A stretch of DNA of 64,000 nucleotides, taken from NCBI RefSeq assembly GCF_017313105.1, contig NZ_JAFLND010000001.1:1517600-1581599 (forward strand). The letters run 5' to 3'. Below, piece by piece: positions 36,934-46,810 of the stretch. Source of the DNA: [Muricauda] lutisoli (nom. illeg.) (GTDB lineage: Bacteria; Bacteroidota; Bacteroidia; Flavobacteriales; Flavobacteriaceae). The translations under genes were made by a program, and so were the position numbers. Under the pieces are notes generated by a model, which was given only the letters and a program-made list of their open reading frames with translations, was not told the DNA's origin and searched no databases. Positions within the stretch are counted from its first letter, which is position 1. The number at the start of each line of letters is the position of its first letter.

Positions 36934-37746
36934 TTAGAAACTATATACCAGGGAAACATTCCAAGTAAAATCGTCCTCGGGAACAATTTCCGTATCCAAA
37001 GCCTTGTTTAAAATAGCGGATATGGATAGTGGAAAATCCTTTTTCTTAAAGGATAAGAATCCGGCTAAATAATATCCTTGTATATCATCCGTAGCCAAAA
37101 AATAGGCCTGCGGAGTAATATCAAAGTAATATTGGTCCGTTACATAAAGGTTTTTAAACGTCGATGTAAAAACAACGAAGTTGGTCTGTTTCACACCGTC
37201 ATCAAACCCGCGGCCATGGAGATAATACATTCCGACATCTATGTTCTCTGCCACTTTAAACGTTGGAACCACTTCTGCCGCCAAATATCTCCTTGCCTCC
37301 AAAATATCCTCCGAAGCACCGTTCCTCATAATGGGTATGGTCCTAAAGTTAATGGCTGGATGCGCCCCGACCCGGAGAGAGAACTTCTCTTTTTCGATAG
37401 CTTTGTACCGCCACCAAAAAATAAATGTCCAAGGTTTGCCTTCCAAGGCAAAGCGCATATCTGGCTCAAAACTCAACCTCCCTTTTTTGAACTTAAGGTC
37501 AAAGATCAATGCCGGGTCTCCCAAAGAAAAAGATGGAATCAGCGAAATTCCATTGTTGGTAACACTTGCTGTTCCACTAAAATCATCCAAGAAGGGTTTT
37601 CTTTCCTCTTGGGCCAAAGAAACATTGTAAATGAGAAGACTACCAATTATAATAAAAAACCGGATAGGTCTTCTGCTGAGGAAAGAAGATAATGGTGAGA
37701 ATTGCAAAGCTCCGCACCTACTCCTTCTGGGGTCAATACTTGTCAT
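36934..37746 (-). CDS. Predicted outer-membrane beta-barrel protein
   Basis: A 270-residue protein I do not assign to a named family. After an unusual basic N-terminal stretch comes a hydrophobic signal (FFIIIGSLLIYNVSLAQ), then alternating polar/aromatic strands (FIFWWRYKAI, YYFDITPQAYFL) ending in WNVSLVYSF with a terminal Phe, as in outer-membrane barrels. The first 27 residues (rich in Arg, no hydrophobic core) look unlike a signal, so translation may start later at a non-ATG codon. A TATCTTTG -7 box lies at 37771-37778. It is divergent from an AraC regulator that may control it. Confidence 0.6.
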   Translation of the reverse strand: MTSIDPRRSRCGALQFSPLSSFLSRRPIRFFIIIGSLLIYNVSLAQEERKPFLDDFSGTASVTNNGISLIPSFSLGDPALIFDLKFKKGRLSFEPDMRFALEGKPWTFIFWWRYKAIEKEKFSLRVGAHPAINFRTIPIMRNGASEDILEARRYLAAEVVPTFKVAENIDVGMYYLHGRGFDDGVKQTNFVVFTSTFKNLYVTDQYYFDITPQAYFLATDDIQGYYLAGFLSFKKKDFPLSISAILNKALDTEIVPEDDFTWNVSLVYSF

Positions 37747-37900
37747 GATGGGTTAGTTGGTTAATTTTCTCAAAGATAGCAGGAATGGTGATTAACTGTC
37801 GTACCCATTTTACAGAAAGATTTACCTTTTTTACGGATAATGACTCTGACCAACAGGTAACTATTGTTTTGGTTGATTGTTTTGGGTACATTGTGGTGAT

Positions 37901-38803
37901 ATGAGCGAGATCATCAACTTAGAGACCGTAAACGATTACTGTAATCGATTCAACCAAATCTCACAACATCCTTTGGTGAGTGTGATGAACCTGCACAATT
38001 TGAAAAGAAATTCGCAAAAGGGCATTGAAGCGCTCCGTTTCAATTTTTATGGAATATTCTTAAAACAGAACCCGGATTGTATTCTAAAATACGGCAGAAA
38101 GTATTATGACTTTCAAGAGGGTACTTTGGTATTCATAGGTCCTGGACAAATTGTCCAGATTGAAAACGGTGATGACTATGTTCCATCCGGTTATGCCTTA
38201 TTGTTTCACCCTGATTTACTGCGAAAAACCAATTTGGGTGAAATTATTTCCAAATATTCCTTCTTTTCCTATGAGTTGAGCGAGGCATTGCACCTATCTC
38301 AAAAAGAACGAGAAATTATTATTGATTGTATTGAGAAAATACGATTTGAACTGGAACGGGATATAGACAAGCATAGCAAAGAGCTCATTGTATCCAATAT
38401 AGAACTTTTTCTACGTTATTGCTCACGCTTTTACGACCGTCAATTTATTACCCGCGATGTCGTGAACGATAGTGTGGTCCATCAATTCAAAAGGTCGCTC
38501 CACCATTACCTCTATTCAGGAAAGGCCAGCGAGCAGGGCTGCCCATCTGTAGGACATTTTGCCCAGGAACAATATTTGTCCGCCAACTATTTTGGTGATC
38601 TTATTAAAAAAGAGACAGGAAAAAGTGCGCTCGAAATCATTCAGGCCAAACTTATCGAGGTCGCAAAAGAACGTATTTTCGATCCCTCGAAAACTGTTAG
38701 CGAAATTGCCTATGAACTTGGCTTTAAACATCCCCAACACTTCTCCCGTTTATTCAAGAGCAAGGTGGGCTACTCTCCCAACGAATATAGAATGATGAAC
38801 TAA
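37901..38803 (+). CDS. AraC-family transcriptional regulator
   Basis: A 300-residue regulator from the ATG at 37901 (MSEIINLETVNDY); the TTG at 37877 adds only eight unlikely residues. The N-terminal cupin-type sensor includes YYDFQEGTLVFIGPGQIVQIENG. The C-terminal AraC domain ends with VSEIAYELGFKHPQHFSRLFKSKVGYSPNEYR, a very standard second helix-turn-helix. It is divergent from the barrel-protein gene, with 154 bp between the two ATGs, and is the best candidate regulator for that gene. Its ligand is unknown. Confidence 0.9.
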   Translation: MSEIINLETVNDYCNRFNQISQHPLVSVMNLHNLKRNSQKGIEALRFNFYGIFLKQNPDCILKYGRKYYDFQEGTLVFIGPGQIVQIENGDDYVPSGYALLFHPDLLRKTNLGEIISKYSFFSYELSEALHLSQKEREIIIDCIEKIRFELERDIDKHSKELIVSNIELFLRYCSRFYDRQFITRDVVNDSVVHQFKRSLHHYLYSGKASEQGCPSVGHFAQEQYLSANYFGDLIKKETGKSALEIIQAKLIEVAKERIFDPSKTVSEIAYELGFKHPQHFSRLFKSKVGYSPNEYRMMN

Positions 38804-38960
38804 CATCAGCATCTTTCATACTCTCCTTATTCAAACTTTTACACAGAGATAAAATAGATCGAAGTAAAAAGGACCAAGGTTAAGTTCATGCTCAGCTATG
38901 GGTTTATCGTAGTCCTTCTTATTCCATAAAATTTCTTCAGATACTGATAAATGTCATTAA

Positions 38961-39023
38961 ATGAAGACTTTACTTTCAATAATTTTAGTGGCAATTGCTA
39001 ACAACTGTTTTGGTTCTCTATAA
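38961..39023 (+). pseudogene. Short signal-peptide-like open frame, possible gene remnant
   Basis: A 20-codon frame encodes MKTLLSIILVAIANNCFGSL and then a stop. It has the charged start, hydrophobic core and small residues of a Sec signal peptide but no mature protein. It may be the fossil start of a deleted secreted-protein gene, a leader peptide or chance. The rest of the 238-bp gap from 38804 shows nothing clear. Confidence 0.25.
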
Positions 39024-39042
39024 CCAAATAAAAATATTTATT

Positions 39043-39414
39043 ATGGACACCAATCAAATCAAGACCAAATTCGAGCAGGCTGATCAGTTTCTTGAGGCAG
39101 CCCAAAGTGAGTTAAATCGACCAGCAGAAGATGTAGTACCCTATATGGTATGCAGAAGCGCCCGAAAATCTATTTCTCATTACTTAAACGGGTTTTTGTT
39201 AAAACATGGGGTTGAATCCAATGAGGATGATACCGTGGAAATATTGTTGAACAAATGCCAAACCATTAACAGTGAATTCAACAGTTTTGATTTGAGTCCC
39301 ATAACATTCACGATGGATGAGGAATACAGTGCAGAATTCGACAAGATGAAAAGCTGCATTGATTTGGCCGCCTATACCAAACAATTGGTCGGAGTTACAA
39401 ATTCAAAATTTTGA
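39043..39414 (+). CDS. Small helical protein, HEPN-like
   Basis: A 123-residue protein from the ATG at 39043 (MDTNQIKTKFEQADQFLEAAQSEL); the open frame before it reads as non-coding. The pattern of long helices with SARKSISHYLNGFLLKHG resembles HEPN-domain proteins, which often bind nucleotides or RNA, but the RNase R-x4-6-H motif is not clear. It lies 40 bp before the large PFOR gene on the same strand and is probably co-transcribed. A regulatory or assembly role is guesswork. Confidence 0.6.
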   Translation: MDTNQIKTKFEQADQFLEAAQSELNRPAEDVVPYMVCRSARKSISHYLNGFLLKHGVESNEDDTVEILLNKCQTINSEFNSFDLSPITFTMDEEYSAEFDKMKSCIDLAAYTKQLVGVTNSKF

Positions 39415-39454
39415 AAGCATACCTATTAATTAGTACAACATTAATCCTCATATT

Positions 39455-42400
39455 ATGAGCAAGTCAGTTTTGCAGAAAATTGGAGTACCCAAAAACATCA
39501 CAAAAGGCAAAGAGAAGAAATCATCCAAATTCAAATACCCTGGAAAACCAGTAGCAATGGACGGAAATACCGCCGCAATTATGTGCGAGCGCGAATCTAC
39601 CGATGCTGCTGGCGCATTCCCCATTACACCCTCTACGCAAATGGGGGAATACTGGGCCGATGCAGCTGCTAAGGGACATTTGAATATTTCGGACAAACCT
39701 TTGATATTTATTGAACCGGAAGGGGAACACGCCGCTGCTGCAGTTACCGCTGGCTTGTCCATGACCGGTTTGCGTGCTGCAAACTTTTCTTCCGGGCAGG
39801 GTATTGCCTACATGCACGAATCCCTTTATGCCGCAGTGGGTAAACGCCTTACCTATGTACTGAACATCGGTGCACGTGCCATGACCAAATCCACATTGAA
39901 CGTTCATGCCGGGCACGATGATTATCATGCTATTGACGATACTGGCTTTTTTCAAATGTTTGCCAAGAAGGCGCAACATGTGGCCGACCTTAACATTATT
40001 GCCCACCGCATTGCCGAATTGGCGCTGACTCCAGGTATTATCGCACAAGATGGGTTTTTGACCACACATTTGATCGAATCCTTCCTTTTGCCCGAACGTG
40101 AATTGATCAAAGAGTATCTGGGCCGTCCAGACGACATCATCAAAACACCAACACCTGCACAACGCATCATTTATGGTGATACGCGTAGACGTATTCCCGA
40201 ATTATGGGATGTGGATAACCCTGTGATGGCCGGTATTGTACAAAATCAGGATTCTTACATGCAAAGTGTTGCTGCCCAACGTCCATTTTTCTTTGACCAT
40301 ATTAAGGAGTTGGCAGATCAGGCGTTCAAAGAATACTACGAACTCACCGGAAGACACTATCAACGAGTAATGACCTATCGAGCAGAAGATGCCGATTACC
40401 TTATTTTAGGTCAGGGAAGTTTGGTTCCCAGTGCAGAAGTTGTTGTGGATTACTTACGCGAAACCAGAGGAATAAAAGTAGGTGTGGTCGACCTTGTTAT
40501 GTTTAGGCCATTCCCTTCCGATATGCTCGGAGAAATTTTAAAAGGTAAAAAAGCCGTGACTATTTTGGAAAGATTGGACCAACCATTGGCCGTCGACTCC
40601 CCAATTACACGAGAAGTACGCTCTGTTTTAAACAAGTGCGTTGAAAATGGCAGGGATAAAAAACACAAAGCCTATCCAGAGTTGAGTTCCTATTCCATAT
40701 CCGATATGCCCGCAATTTACTCGGGTTCCTTTGGTATGGGTAGCCGCGACTTACAACCGGAAGGCATCATAGGAGCAGTAGAAAATATGTTGCCCGATGG
40801 TAAACACAAAAAACAATTTTATCTCTCCATAGACTTTATCCGACAAATACCACATTCCCCCAAGCAAAAAGCATATCAGGAAAGTATCCAAGAATCCTAT
40901 CCACTTGTTAAGGAACTGGGCATTAGGGGCTCGGAAAACCCCAACCTTATGCCAAAAGACGCCATCACGGTACGCTTTCATTCCATTGGTGGCTGGGGTG
41001 CAATCACTACGGGTAAAAACCTCGCCATGACCCTATATGAGTTATTGGGGTACAATATTAAGGCCAATCCTAAATATGGTTCGGAGAAGAAAGGACAGCC
41101 CACAACATATTATCTCGCAGCCTCTTCGGAGCCCATCCGAATAAATTGCGAATACTACTTTGTGGATGTTGTATTATCCCCGGATCCCAATGTATTTAAA
41201 CATACCAACGCATTGGCCGGTCTTAAAAAGGGAGGGAATTTTATTATCCAGAGCGATAAACAAACACCTGATGAAGTTTGGGCGGATATTCCTGAACGCT
41301 ATCAAAAAATCATTATAGATAATGATATTCATGTGTTCTATATCGATGGATTTAAAATTGCGAGGGAAGAAGCCACCGACCCCGAACTACAACTACGTAT
41401 GCAGGGAATTGCCTTCCAAGGAGCATTTTTTGCCGCATCGCCCTTAATGAAGAAATCAGGGTTATCCGAAGAAAAATTATTGAAAGCCATTGAGGACCAA
41501 TTGCAACATAAATTTGGATCTAAGGGCCAACGTGTGGTGGATGATAATATGCGTGTGGTAAAACGTGGCTTTGATGAAGTTCATGAAATCACCAATAAAG
41601 TTTTGGGAGCAGGCAACAAGACCAATGGTGCTGTAAAAGAACCCCTTCCCATCCCAAGAATGATGAAGGAAATTCCACAAAGTGAATCACAGTTGAGCGA
41701 TATCCATCGTTTTTGGGAACAAACAGGTAATTTCTATCTGCAGGGAATGGGGAATGATAACCTCACCGATCCATTTATAGGCTTGAGTGTAATGCCAGCC
41801 GTTTCCTCCGTATTCCGAAATATGACCGGTATACGTTTCGAGCACCCTGAATGGGTACCAAACAATTGTACCGCATGCGGAAACTGCTACACGATATGTC
41901 CCGATACCGCAATACCCGGACTGGTAAGTGAAGTATCCGATGTTTTCGACACTATAGTGAAACGTGTAAAAAACAACCACGGTAAAGTTGAGCATTTGCC
42001 CAAAGCGGTCCGTAAAATGGAAGGGCATGTCAGAAAATTGTTTGCAGGTTCAAAAAACGGAGCAACCGTCAATGACTATATGCAGCATGCCATAGACATG
42101 ACGCTCGATGAGCTGGGCAATGGCAAGGAATTGACCCAAGAACTCGATTGGTTCAAAGAAGAGTTGGGCGAATTCAATTTCGCTTTAACCCGCCCCTACT
42201 ACGACCTACATGAGAAAAAAGAAGAAAATAGTGGCGGATTGTTCAGTATAACCATCAACCCGAACACATGTAAGGGATGCATGGAATGTGTTGCTGTTTG
42301 TAATGATGATGCTTTGATCAAAATACCACAGACCGAAGGGTCCATCGCCAAACTGAACAAAGAATGGGATTTTTGGCTAGATCTACCCAACACACCGCAA

Positions 42401-44425
42401 AAATTCAATCGAATCGATGATCTTGAAGAAAAAATAGGTCCACTGGAAACAATTCTATTGAACAAAGATGCCTACCTGAATTTTGCCAGTGGCGATGGAG
42501 CCTGTTTAGGCTGTTCCGAAAAATCGGTGGTACATATTTTCACGGCCACCGTGGAATCCCTCATGCAACCGCGTATAGAAAAACACATGGCCTATCTGGA
42601 AGAATTGACCAACAAATTGGAAAGACATATCCAAGGAAAATTGATGGACCGTGTGAATTTGACCGATTCGGAGGCCATGTCCAAAATAGTTTCCGAAATG
42701 AAAAATTCAGATTTGACCATGTCGGAGATTACCAGAAGGTTGGAATCTAAAAATGGAGGTGAACCCATTGATCAGGAATGGTTGCGCAATGTTACCCAAT
42801 TACTCGCTCAACTGAACAAACTTAAATGGAAATATACCAACGGAACCACCGGAAAAGGAAGGTCCAATATGGGTATCCTCAATTCCACTGGTTGTTCTTC
42901 GGTATGGGGAAGTACTTGGCCATTCAACCCTTATCCATTCCCTTGGGCCAACCACTTGTTCCAAGACTCACCTTCCATGGCGATGGGTGTTTTTGAAGGA
43001 CATATGGCCAAAATGGCCGATGGTTTCAAGACCATACGCAAAGCAGAATTGGAGCTCGAAGGGAAATACAATGCCGACGAACATGACGATTTCTTCACCT
43101 ATTTTACTTGGAAACAATTTACAGATGAAGAATGGTTGCTATGTCCTCCAGTGGTAACACTAGGCGGTGACGGTGCCATGTACGATATCGGTTTCCAAAA
43201 CTTATCAAGAATGATGGCTTCCGGCAAACCGATCAAAGTAATCGTACTTGATACACAGGTATATTCCAACACAGGTGGACAAGCCTGTACTTCTGGATTT
43301 ATTGGTCAAGTTTCCGATATGGCCCAATATGGTAAAGTATGGAAAGGTAAAAGTGAGCCTCGAAAAGAGATTGGTCTCATTGCCATGGCACACAGAAACA
43401 CTTATGTAATGCAAGCCACTTTGGCCAACACAAGTCAAATGATAGAAGGATTTATCGATGGCTTGATGACCAAGCGACCAGCTATTTTTAACCTGTACAC
43501 CACCTGCCAACCCGAACATGGTGTAGGTGATGACAAAGGGGCAAATCAAGCTAAACTTGCAGTAGAATCCAGGGCTTATCCTATATTCAAATACAATCCC
43601 GATCATGGAATAAAAGCCCGGGAAGCATTTGATTTAGCAGGCAACCCTGCCATGGATCAAATCTGGCCAACTTATAACTTAAAATATCTCGAATACGGTC
43701 AGGAACGCACCATGGAACTACCGATGACGTTTGCCGACTTTGCATTGACCGAGGCACGTTTCAGGAAACATTTCAGAAAAGTACCACGCAGCGCCTGGAA
43801 CGATAATATGATGCCCCTGGCAGAATTTTTAGAAATGGAAGAAAACGAACGTGAAGGCAAATTCCCTTATATCTGGGCAGTTGATAGAAATCAGAAACTT
43901 AATCGGGTATTGGTCGCAAAAGCCATTGTGGAGTCTTGCGAAGAACGTAGGGATTTCTGGCTGATGCTACGCGATATTGCCGGAGTGGAACCAGAAAAAC
44001 CACAAGAAGAAAACCTCGAAGAAAAAATAAGAAACGAGGTTGTCGGAAATATTGCACAGGGACTTATGCAACTTGCTGGTGGTAATGGGAATGGAAACGA
44101 TCTGTTAACAATGGCATTGGAAAAACCAGTTGAGAGCAATGGAGTTGCAGTAGAAGAACCATCATCAAATGGGGAATATATGGCCCCATGGCTGGAAACT
44201 GACGAATGCAGTTCCTGTGATGAGTGCATCAAGCTCAACCCCAACATTTTTGCTTATAACGAGGATAACAAAGCTTACATCAAAAATCCGAAGGCCGGAC
44301 CGTATGAAGACTTGGTCAAAGCAGCGGAAAAATGTACTGCAGGAGTGATTCATCCCGGATTACCTGCCGAACGATCTGCAAAAGATATGGAGAAATGGAT
44401 AAGTCGAGCTGAAAAGTATAATTAA
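39455..44425 (+). CDS. Single-chain pyruvate:ferredoxin oxidoreductase with extra ferredoxin domain
   Basis: A 1656-residue 2-oxoacid:ferredoxin oxidoreductase, some 450 residues longer than common single-chain PFORs. Order: alpha domain (about 30-260, AFPITPSTQMGEYWADAA; SSGQGIAYMHESLYAAVGKRLTY), domain II (about 265-450), gamma/CoA domain (about 500-700, VRFHSIGGWGAITTGKNLA), two [4Fe-4S] sites at C805/808/811/815 and C939/942/945/949, then the TPP domain with proximal-cluster cysteines C1017, C1020, C1147 and C1351 and the GGDGAMYDIGFQNL plus NTGGQ motif. A C-terminal single-cluster ferredoxin (C1585, C1588, C1591, C1627) is added. It would decarboxylate pyruvate to acetyl-CoA and reduce ferredoxin. 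It is followed 11 bp later by rnfC. Another 2-oxoacid could be the substrate. Confidence 0.9.
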   Translation: MSKSVLQKIGVPKNITKGKEKKSSKFKYPGKPVAMDGNTAAIMCERESTDAAGAFPITPSTQMGEYWADAAAKGHLNISDKPLIFIEPEGEHAAAAVTAGLSMTGLRAANFSSGQGIAYMHESLYAAVGKRLTYVLNIGARAMTKSTLNVHAGHDDYHAIDDTGFFQMFAKKAQHVADLNIIAHRIAELALTPGIIAQDGFLTTHLIESFLLPERELIKEYLGRPDDIIKTPTPAQRIIYGDTRRRIPELWDVDNPVMAGIVQNQDSYMQSVAAQRPFFFDHIKELADQAFKEYYELTGRHYQRVMTYRAEDADYLILGQGSLVPSAEVVVDYLRETRGIKVGVVDLVMFRPFPSDMLGEILKGKKAVTILERLDQPLAVDSPITREVRSVLNKCVENGRDKKHKAYPELSSYSISDMPAIYSGSFGMGSRDLQPEGIIGAVENMLPDGKHKKQFYLSIDFIRQIPHSPKQKAYQESIQESYPLVKELGIRGSENPNLMPKDAITVRFHSIGGWGAITTGKNLAMTLYELLGYNIKANPKYGSEKKGQPTTYYLAASSEPIRINCEYYFVDVVLSPDPNVFKHTNALAGLKKGGNFIIQSDKQTPDEVWADIPERYQKIIIDNDIHVFYIDGFKIAREEATDPELQLRMQGIAFQGAFFAASPLMKKSGLSEEKLLKAIEDQLQHKFGSKGQRVVDDNMRVVKRGFDEVHEITNKVLGAGNKTNGAVKEPLPIPRMMKEIPQSESQLSDIHRFWEQTGNFYLQGMGNDNLTDPFIGLSVMPAVSSVFRNMTGIRFEHPEWVPNNCTACGNCYTICPDTAIPGLVSEVSDVFDTIVKRVKNNHGKVEHLPKAVRKMEGHVRKLFAGSKNGATVNDYMQHAIDMTLDELGNGKELTQELDWFKEELGEFNFALTRPYYDLHEKKEENSGGLFSITINPNTCKGCMECVAVCNDDALIKIPQTEGSIAKLNKEWDFWLDLPNTPQKFNRIDDLEEKIGPLETILLNKDAYLNFASGDGACLGCSEKSVVHIFTATVESLMQPRIEKHMAYLEELTNKLERHIQGKLMDRVNLTDSEAMSKIVSEMKNSDLTMSEITRRLESKNGGEPIDQEWLRNVTQLLAQLNKLKWKYTNGTTGKGRSNMGILNSTGCSSVWGSTWPFNPYPFPWANHLFQDSPSMAMGVFEGHMAKMADGFKTIRKAELELEGKYNADEHDDFFTYFTWKQFTDEEWLLCPPVVTLGGDGAMYDIGFQNLSRMMASGKPIKVIVLDTQVYSNTGGQACTSGFIGQVSDMAQYGKVWKGKSEPRKEIGLIAMAHRNTYVMQATLANTSQMIEGFIDGLMTKRPAIFNLYTTCQPEHGVGDDKGANQAKLAVESRAYPIFKYNPDHGIKAREAFDLAGNPAMDQIWPTYNLKYLEYGQERTMELPMTFADFALTEARFRKHFRKVPRSAWNDNMMPLAEFLEMEENEREGKFPYIWAVDRNQKLNRVLVAKAIVESCEERRDFWLMLRDIAGVEPEKPQEENLEEKIRNEVVGNIAQGLMQLAGGNGNGNDLLTMALEKPVESNGVAVEEPSSNGEYMAPWLETDECSSCDECIKLNPNIFAYNEDNKAYIKNPKAGPYEDLVKAAEKCTAGVIHPGLPAERSAKDMEKWISRAEKYN

Positions 44426-44436
44426 TGTAATAAGGC

Positions 44437-45798
44437 ATGATGTCCCTTTTCAATCTTCATAAAGACTCGTTTAAACACGGTATTCACCCTCCGGAGAGTA
44501 AGGACGAGACAAGTGGTTTGCCCATTAGGCAATTTCCATTTGCGCCCCTTATAATTTTACCGATGGCACAACACATTGGTGCTCCTTCGGAAATTGTGGT
44601 GCGAGAAGGTCAGGAAGTGCAACGGGGTCAATTATTGGCCAAGGCAAATGGGTACGTTTCCGTGCCCATGCACGCACCTGTTTCCGGAAAGGTTCGCAAA
44701 ATTGCCAATGTGCCCACTATTTCAGGAAAAATGTCCACCGGTATTTATCTGGAAGCCTTTCCTTTTTCCACCCAAGAGGTTCTCGAAGGAAATCCAATAG
44801 ACCCCGATACGGCCACACCAGAAGAAATTCTGCAAGGAATTCAGGATGCCGGTATTGTGGGATTGGGAGGTGCTGCATTCCCAACACATGTAAAATTAAA
44901 GGTTCCAGAAGGCAAAACATGTGAAACCTTGATCATCAATGGAGTGGAATGTGAACCCTATTTAACCACGGACCATCGGGTAATGTTGGAACAGGAAAGC
45001 GATATTTTTACCGGAATCAAATACTTGTTGAAAGCTACGGGGGCAAAAAAGGCCATCATTGGCATTGAAGCCAACAAACAAGATGCTGCTGACCACTTGT
45101 CGAAACATATGCCCAAAGGATTGCCAGTTGCTGTACAAGTGCTTCCTGTAAAATATCCCCAGGGAGCGGAGAAAATGCTGATCACTGCCATACTGGGCAA
45201 GGAAATACCTTCGGGCAAGCTTCCTATTGAAGCTGGGGCAGTTGTTGTAAACGTGGCAACAACCGCAGAAATCGGCAGATTACTACCACACGGTCGCGGA
45301 ATCCAAGAACGCGTGATCACCATCACGGGACCAGGAGTTAAAAAGAAAGGAAATTATCTAATTCCAGTAGGTACTCCCCTGCGTTTTGTTTTGGAACAAG
45401 TAGGGGTTGACCAAGAAATCAGTGAAGTATATATGGGAGGTCCAATGATGGGTATGGCGGTTTCCAATCTGGACATATCCATTGTAAAAGGTACTTCGGG
45501 CATTTTAGTGTTCACAAAAAAAGATGTGAACCGGTCAACAACAATATATCCATGTATTAAATGTGGTGCCTGTGTCGATGCTTGTCCAATATTGTTGAAT
45601 CCATCAAAGTTGGGAATATTGGCAAAATTCGAAGCCTATGACGAAATGGCCTCCGATTACAATTTGATGGATTGTTTTGAATGCGGGTCGTGCACCTATG
45701 TGTGTCCTTCCCATATTCCCTTGGTCCAATATTTTAGATCGGCAAAACGGATAGTTCGAAAGCGGGAAGCAGATAAAAAAGAGAAAGTACATGCTTAG
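44437..45798 (+). CDS. rnfC: Rnf electron transport complex subunit C
   Basis: A 453-residue peripheral subunit that handles NAD(H) in the ion-pumping ferredoxin:NAD oxidoreductase. The N-terminal barrel-sandwich domain (HPPESKDETSGLPIR; SVPMHAPVSGKVRKI) is followed by the Rossmann-like FMN/NADH region (GIVGLGGAAFPTHVKL, NGVECEPYLTTDHRVMLE). Two [4Fe-4S] sites follow: C373/376/379/383 and C413/416/419/423. Length is typical of Bacteroidota RnfC and it lacks the long Ala/Lys tail of enterobacterial forms. It overlaps rnfD by 8 bp, so the two are translationally coupled. Confidence 0.95.
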   Translation: MMSLFNLHKDSFKHGIHPPESKDETSGLPIRQFPFAPLIILPMAQHIGAPSEIVVREGQEVQRGQLLAKANGYVSVPMHAPVSGKVRKIANVPTISGKMSTGIYLEAFPFSTQEVLEGNPIDPDTATPEEILQGIQDAGIVGLGGAAFPTHVKLKVPEGKTCETLIINGVECEPYLTTDHRVMLEQESDIFTGIKYLLKATGAKKAIIGIEANKQDAADHLSKHMPKGLPVAVQVLPVKYPQGAEKMLITAILGKEIPSGKLPIEAGAVVVNVATTAEIGRLLPHGRGIQERVITITGPGVKKKGNYLIPVGTPLRFVLEQVGVDQEISEVYMGGPMMGMAVSNLDISIVKGTSGILVFTKKDVNRSTTIYPCIKCGACVDACPILLNPSKLGILAKFEAYDEMASDYNLMDCFECGSCTYVCPSHIPLVQYFRSAKRIVRKREADKKEKVHA

Positions 45799-46810
45799 AA
45801 AAACCTTAAATATTAGCACATCGCCCCATATCAATAGTGGGAGGAGCACCGAACAGATCATGAAAAATGTGGTTTGGGCCTTGTTGCCCGTTGTATTTTT
45901 CTCTATCTATTCCTTTGGGTTGAATGCTTTGCTGGTCATTGGGACTGCAACCTTCGCCAGTGTGCTTACCGAACATGTGCTTTGCAAACTTTCAAAGAAA
46001 AAGACCACTGTTGGTGATTATTCAGCGGTTATTACTGGACTGTTATTAGGGCTCACCTTGCCTCCAAGTTTTCCATTATGGATGGCTTTTATAGGTGGAA
46101 TCATCGGAATCGCCCTTGGTAAATATATTTTCGGTGGATTGGGATATAATGTGTTCAATCCGGCACTCGTGGCAAGGGCTGTTTTACAAGCCGCTTTTCC
46201 TGTCGCCATTACCACTTGGCATCCCGCTTTTCTGACCGATCGTTTTTCAACCGTAGCAAGTTCGGTATTCACATGGCCCTTCATGGAGCCAAAATTTGAT
46301 GTGATCTCCGGGGCGACTCCCTTGTCAGCATTTAAGTTTGATGGAGTAACAACTTCAACTGTAGAACTGGCCTTGGGTCAAATTAGTGGTTCGGCAGGAG
46401 AGACCAGTGCTGTGATCATCATTATAGGGGGGCTTTATTTGATTGCACGGAATATGATGAATTGGAGAATACCGGCGGCCATATTATTAAGTGCATTTGT
46501 ATTGAGTGGTGTACTTTTTTTGATCAATAGTGAAATATATCCATCACCTTGGTTTATGCTGTTTTCCGGCGGGTTGATGCTAGGTGCGGTATTTATGGCC
46601 ACAGACATGGTCTCCTCCCCTATTACACCGCTCGGTTTATGGGTTTACGGGGCAATCATTGGCATTTTGACCATTGTGATACGAGTTTGGGGTGGTTTAT
46701 CCGAAGGAGTCATGTATTCCATACTATTGGCCAATGCCATTTCTCCGCATATTGATTCGGTCATCAAAAACAGAGTGTACGGAACCAAAAGAAAAATGAA
46801 AGCCGCATGA
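45791..46810 (+). CDS. rnfD: Rnf electron transport complex subunit D
   Basis: A 339-residue integral membrane subunit with about 9-10 hydrophobic helices. The covalent FMN site is visible as SGATPL, with T176 as the expected attachment residue for the flavin transferase ApbE, which is not encoded in this window. PSPWFMLFSGGLMLGAVFMATDMVSSPITPLG is the conserved C-terminal region. Its start overlaps the end of rnfC, and its stop overlaps rnfG in an ATGA. Confidence 0.95.
   Translation: MLRKTLNISTSPHINSGRSTEQIMKNVVWALLPVVFFSIYSFGLNALLVIGTATFASVLTEHVLCKLSKKKTTVGDYSAVITGLLLGLTLPPSFPLWMAFIGGIIGIALGKYIFGGLGYNVFNPALVARAVLQAAFPVAITTWHPAFLTDRFSTVASSVFTWPFMEPKFDVISGATPLSAFKFDGVTTSTVELALGQISGSAGETSAVIIIIGGLYLIARNMMNWRIPAAILLSAFVLSGVLFLINSEIYPSPWFMLFSGGLMLGAVFMATDMVSSPITPLGLWVYGAIIGILTIVIRVWGGLSEGVMYSILLANAISPHIDSVIKNRVYGTKRKMKAA

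Noticed and set aside
36291-38803. Possible mobile or defence island between the AraC genes
   Set aside because: No transposase, integrase, nuclease or toxin motifs are present, and base composition looks like the neighbours.
39521-40162. 213-codon open frame on the minus strand
   Set aside because: Antisense to the PFOR alpha domain; rich in Cys and His by mirror effect, with no recognisable fold.
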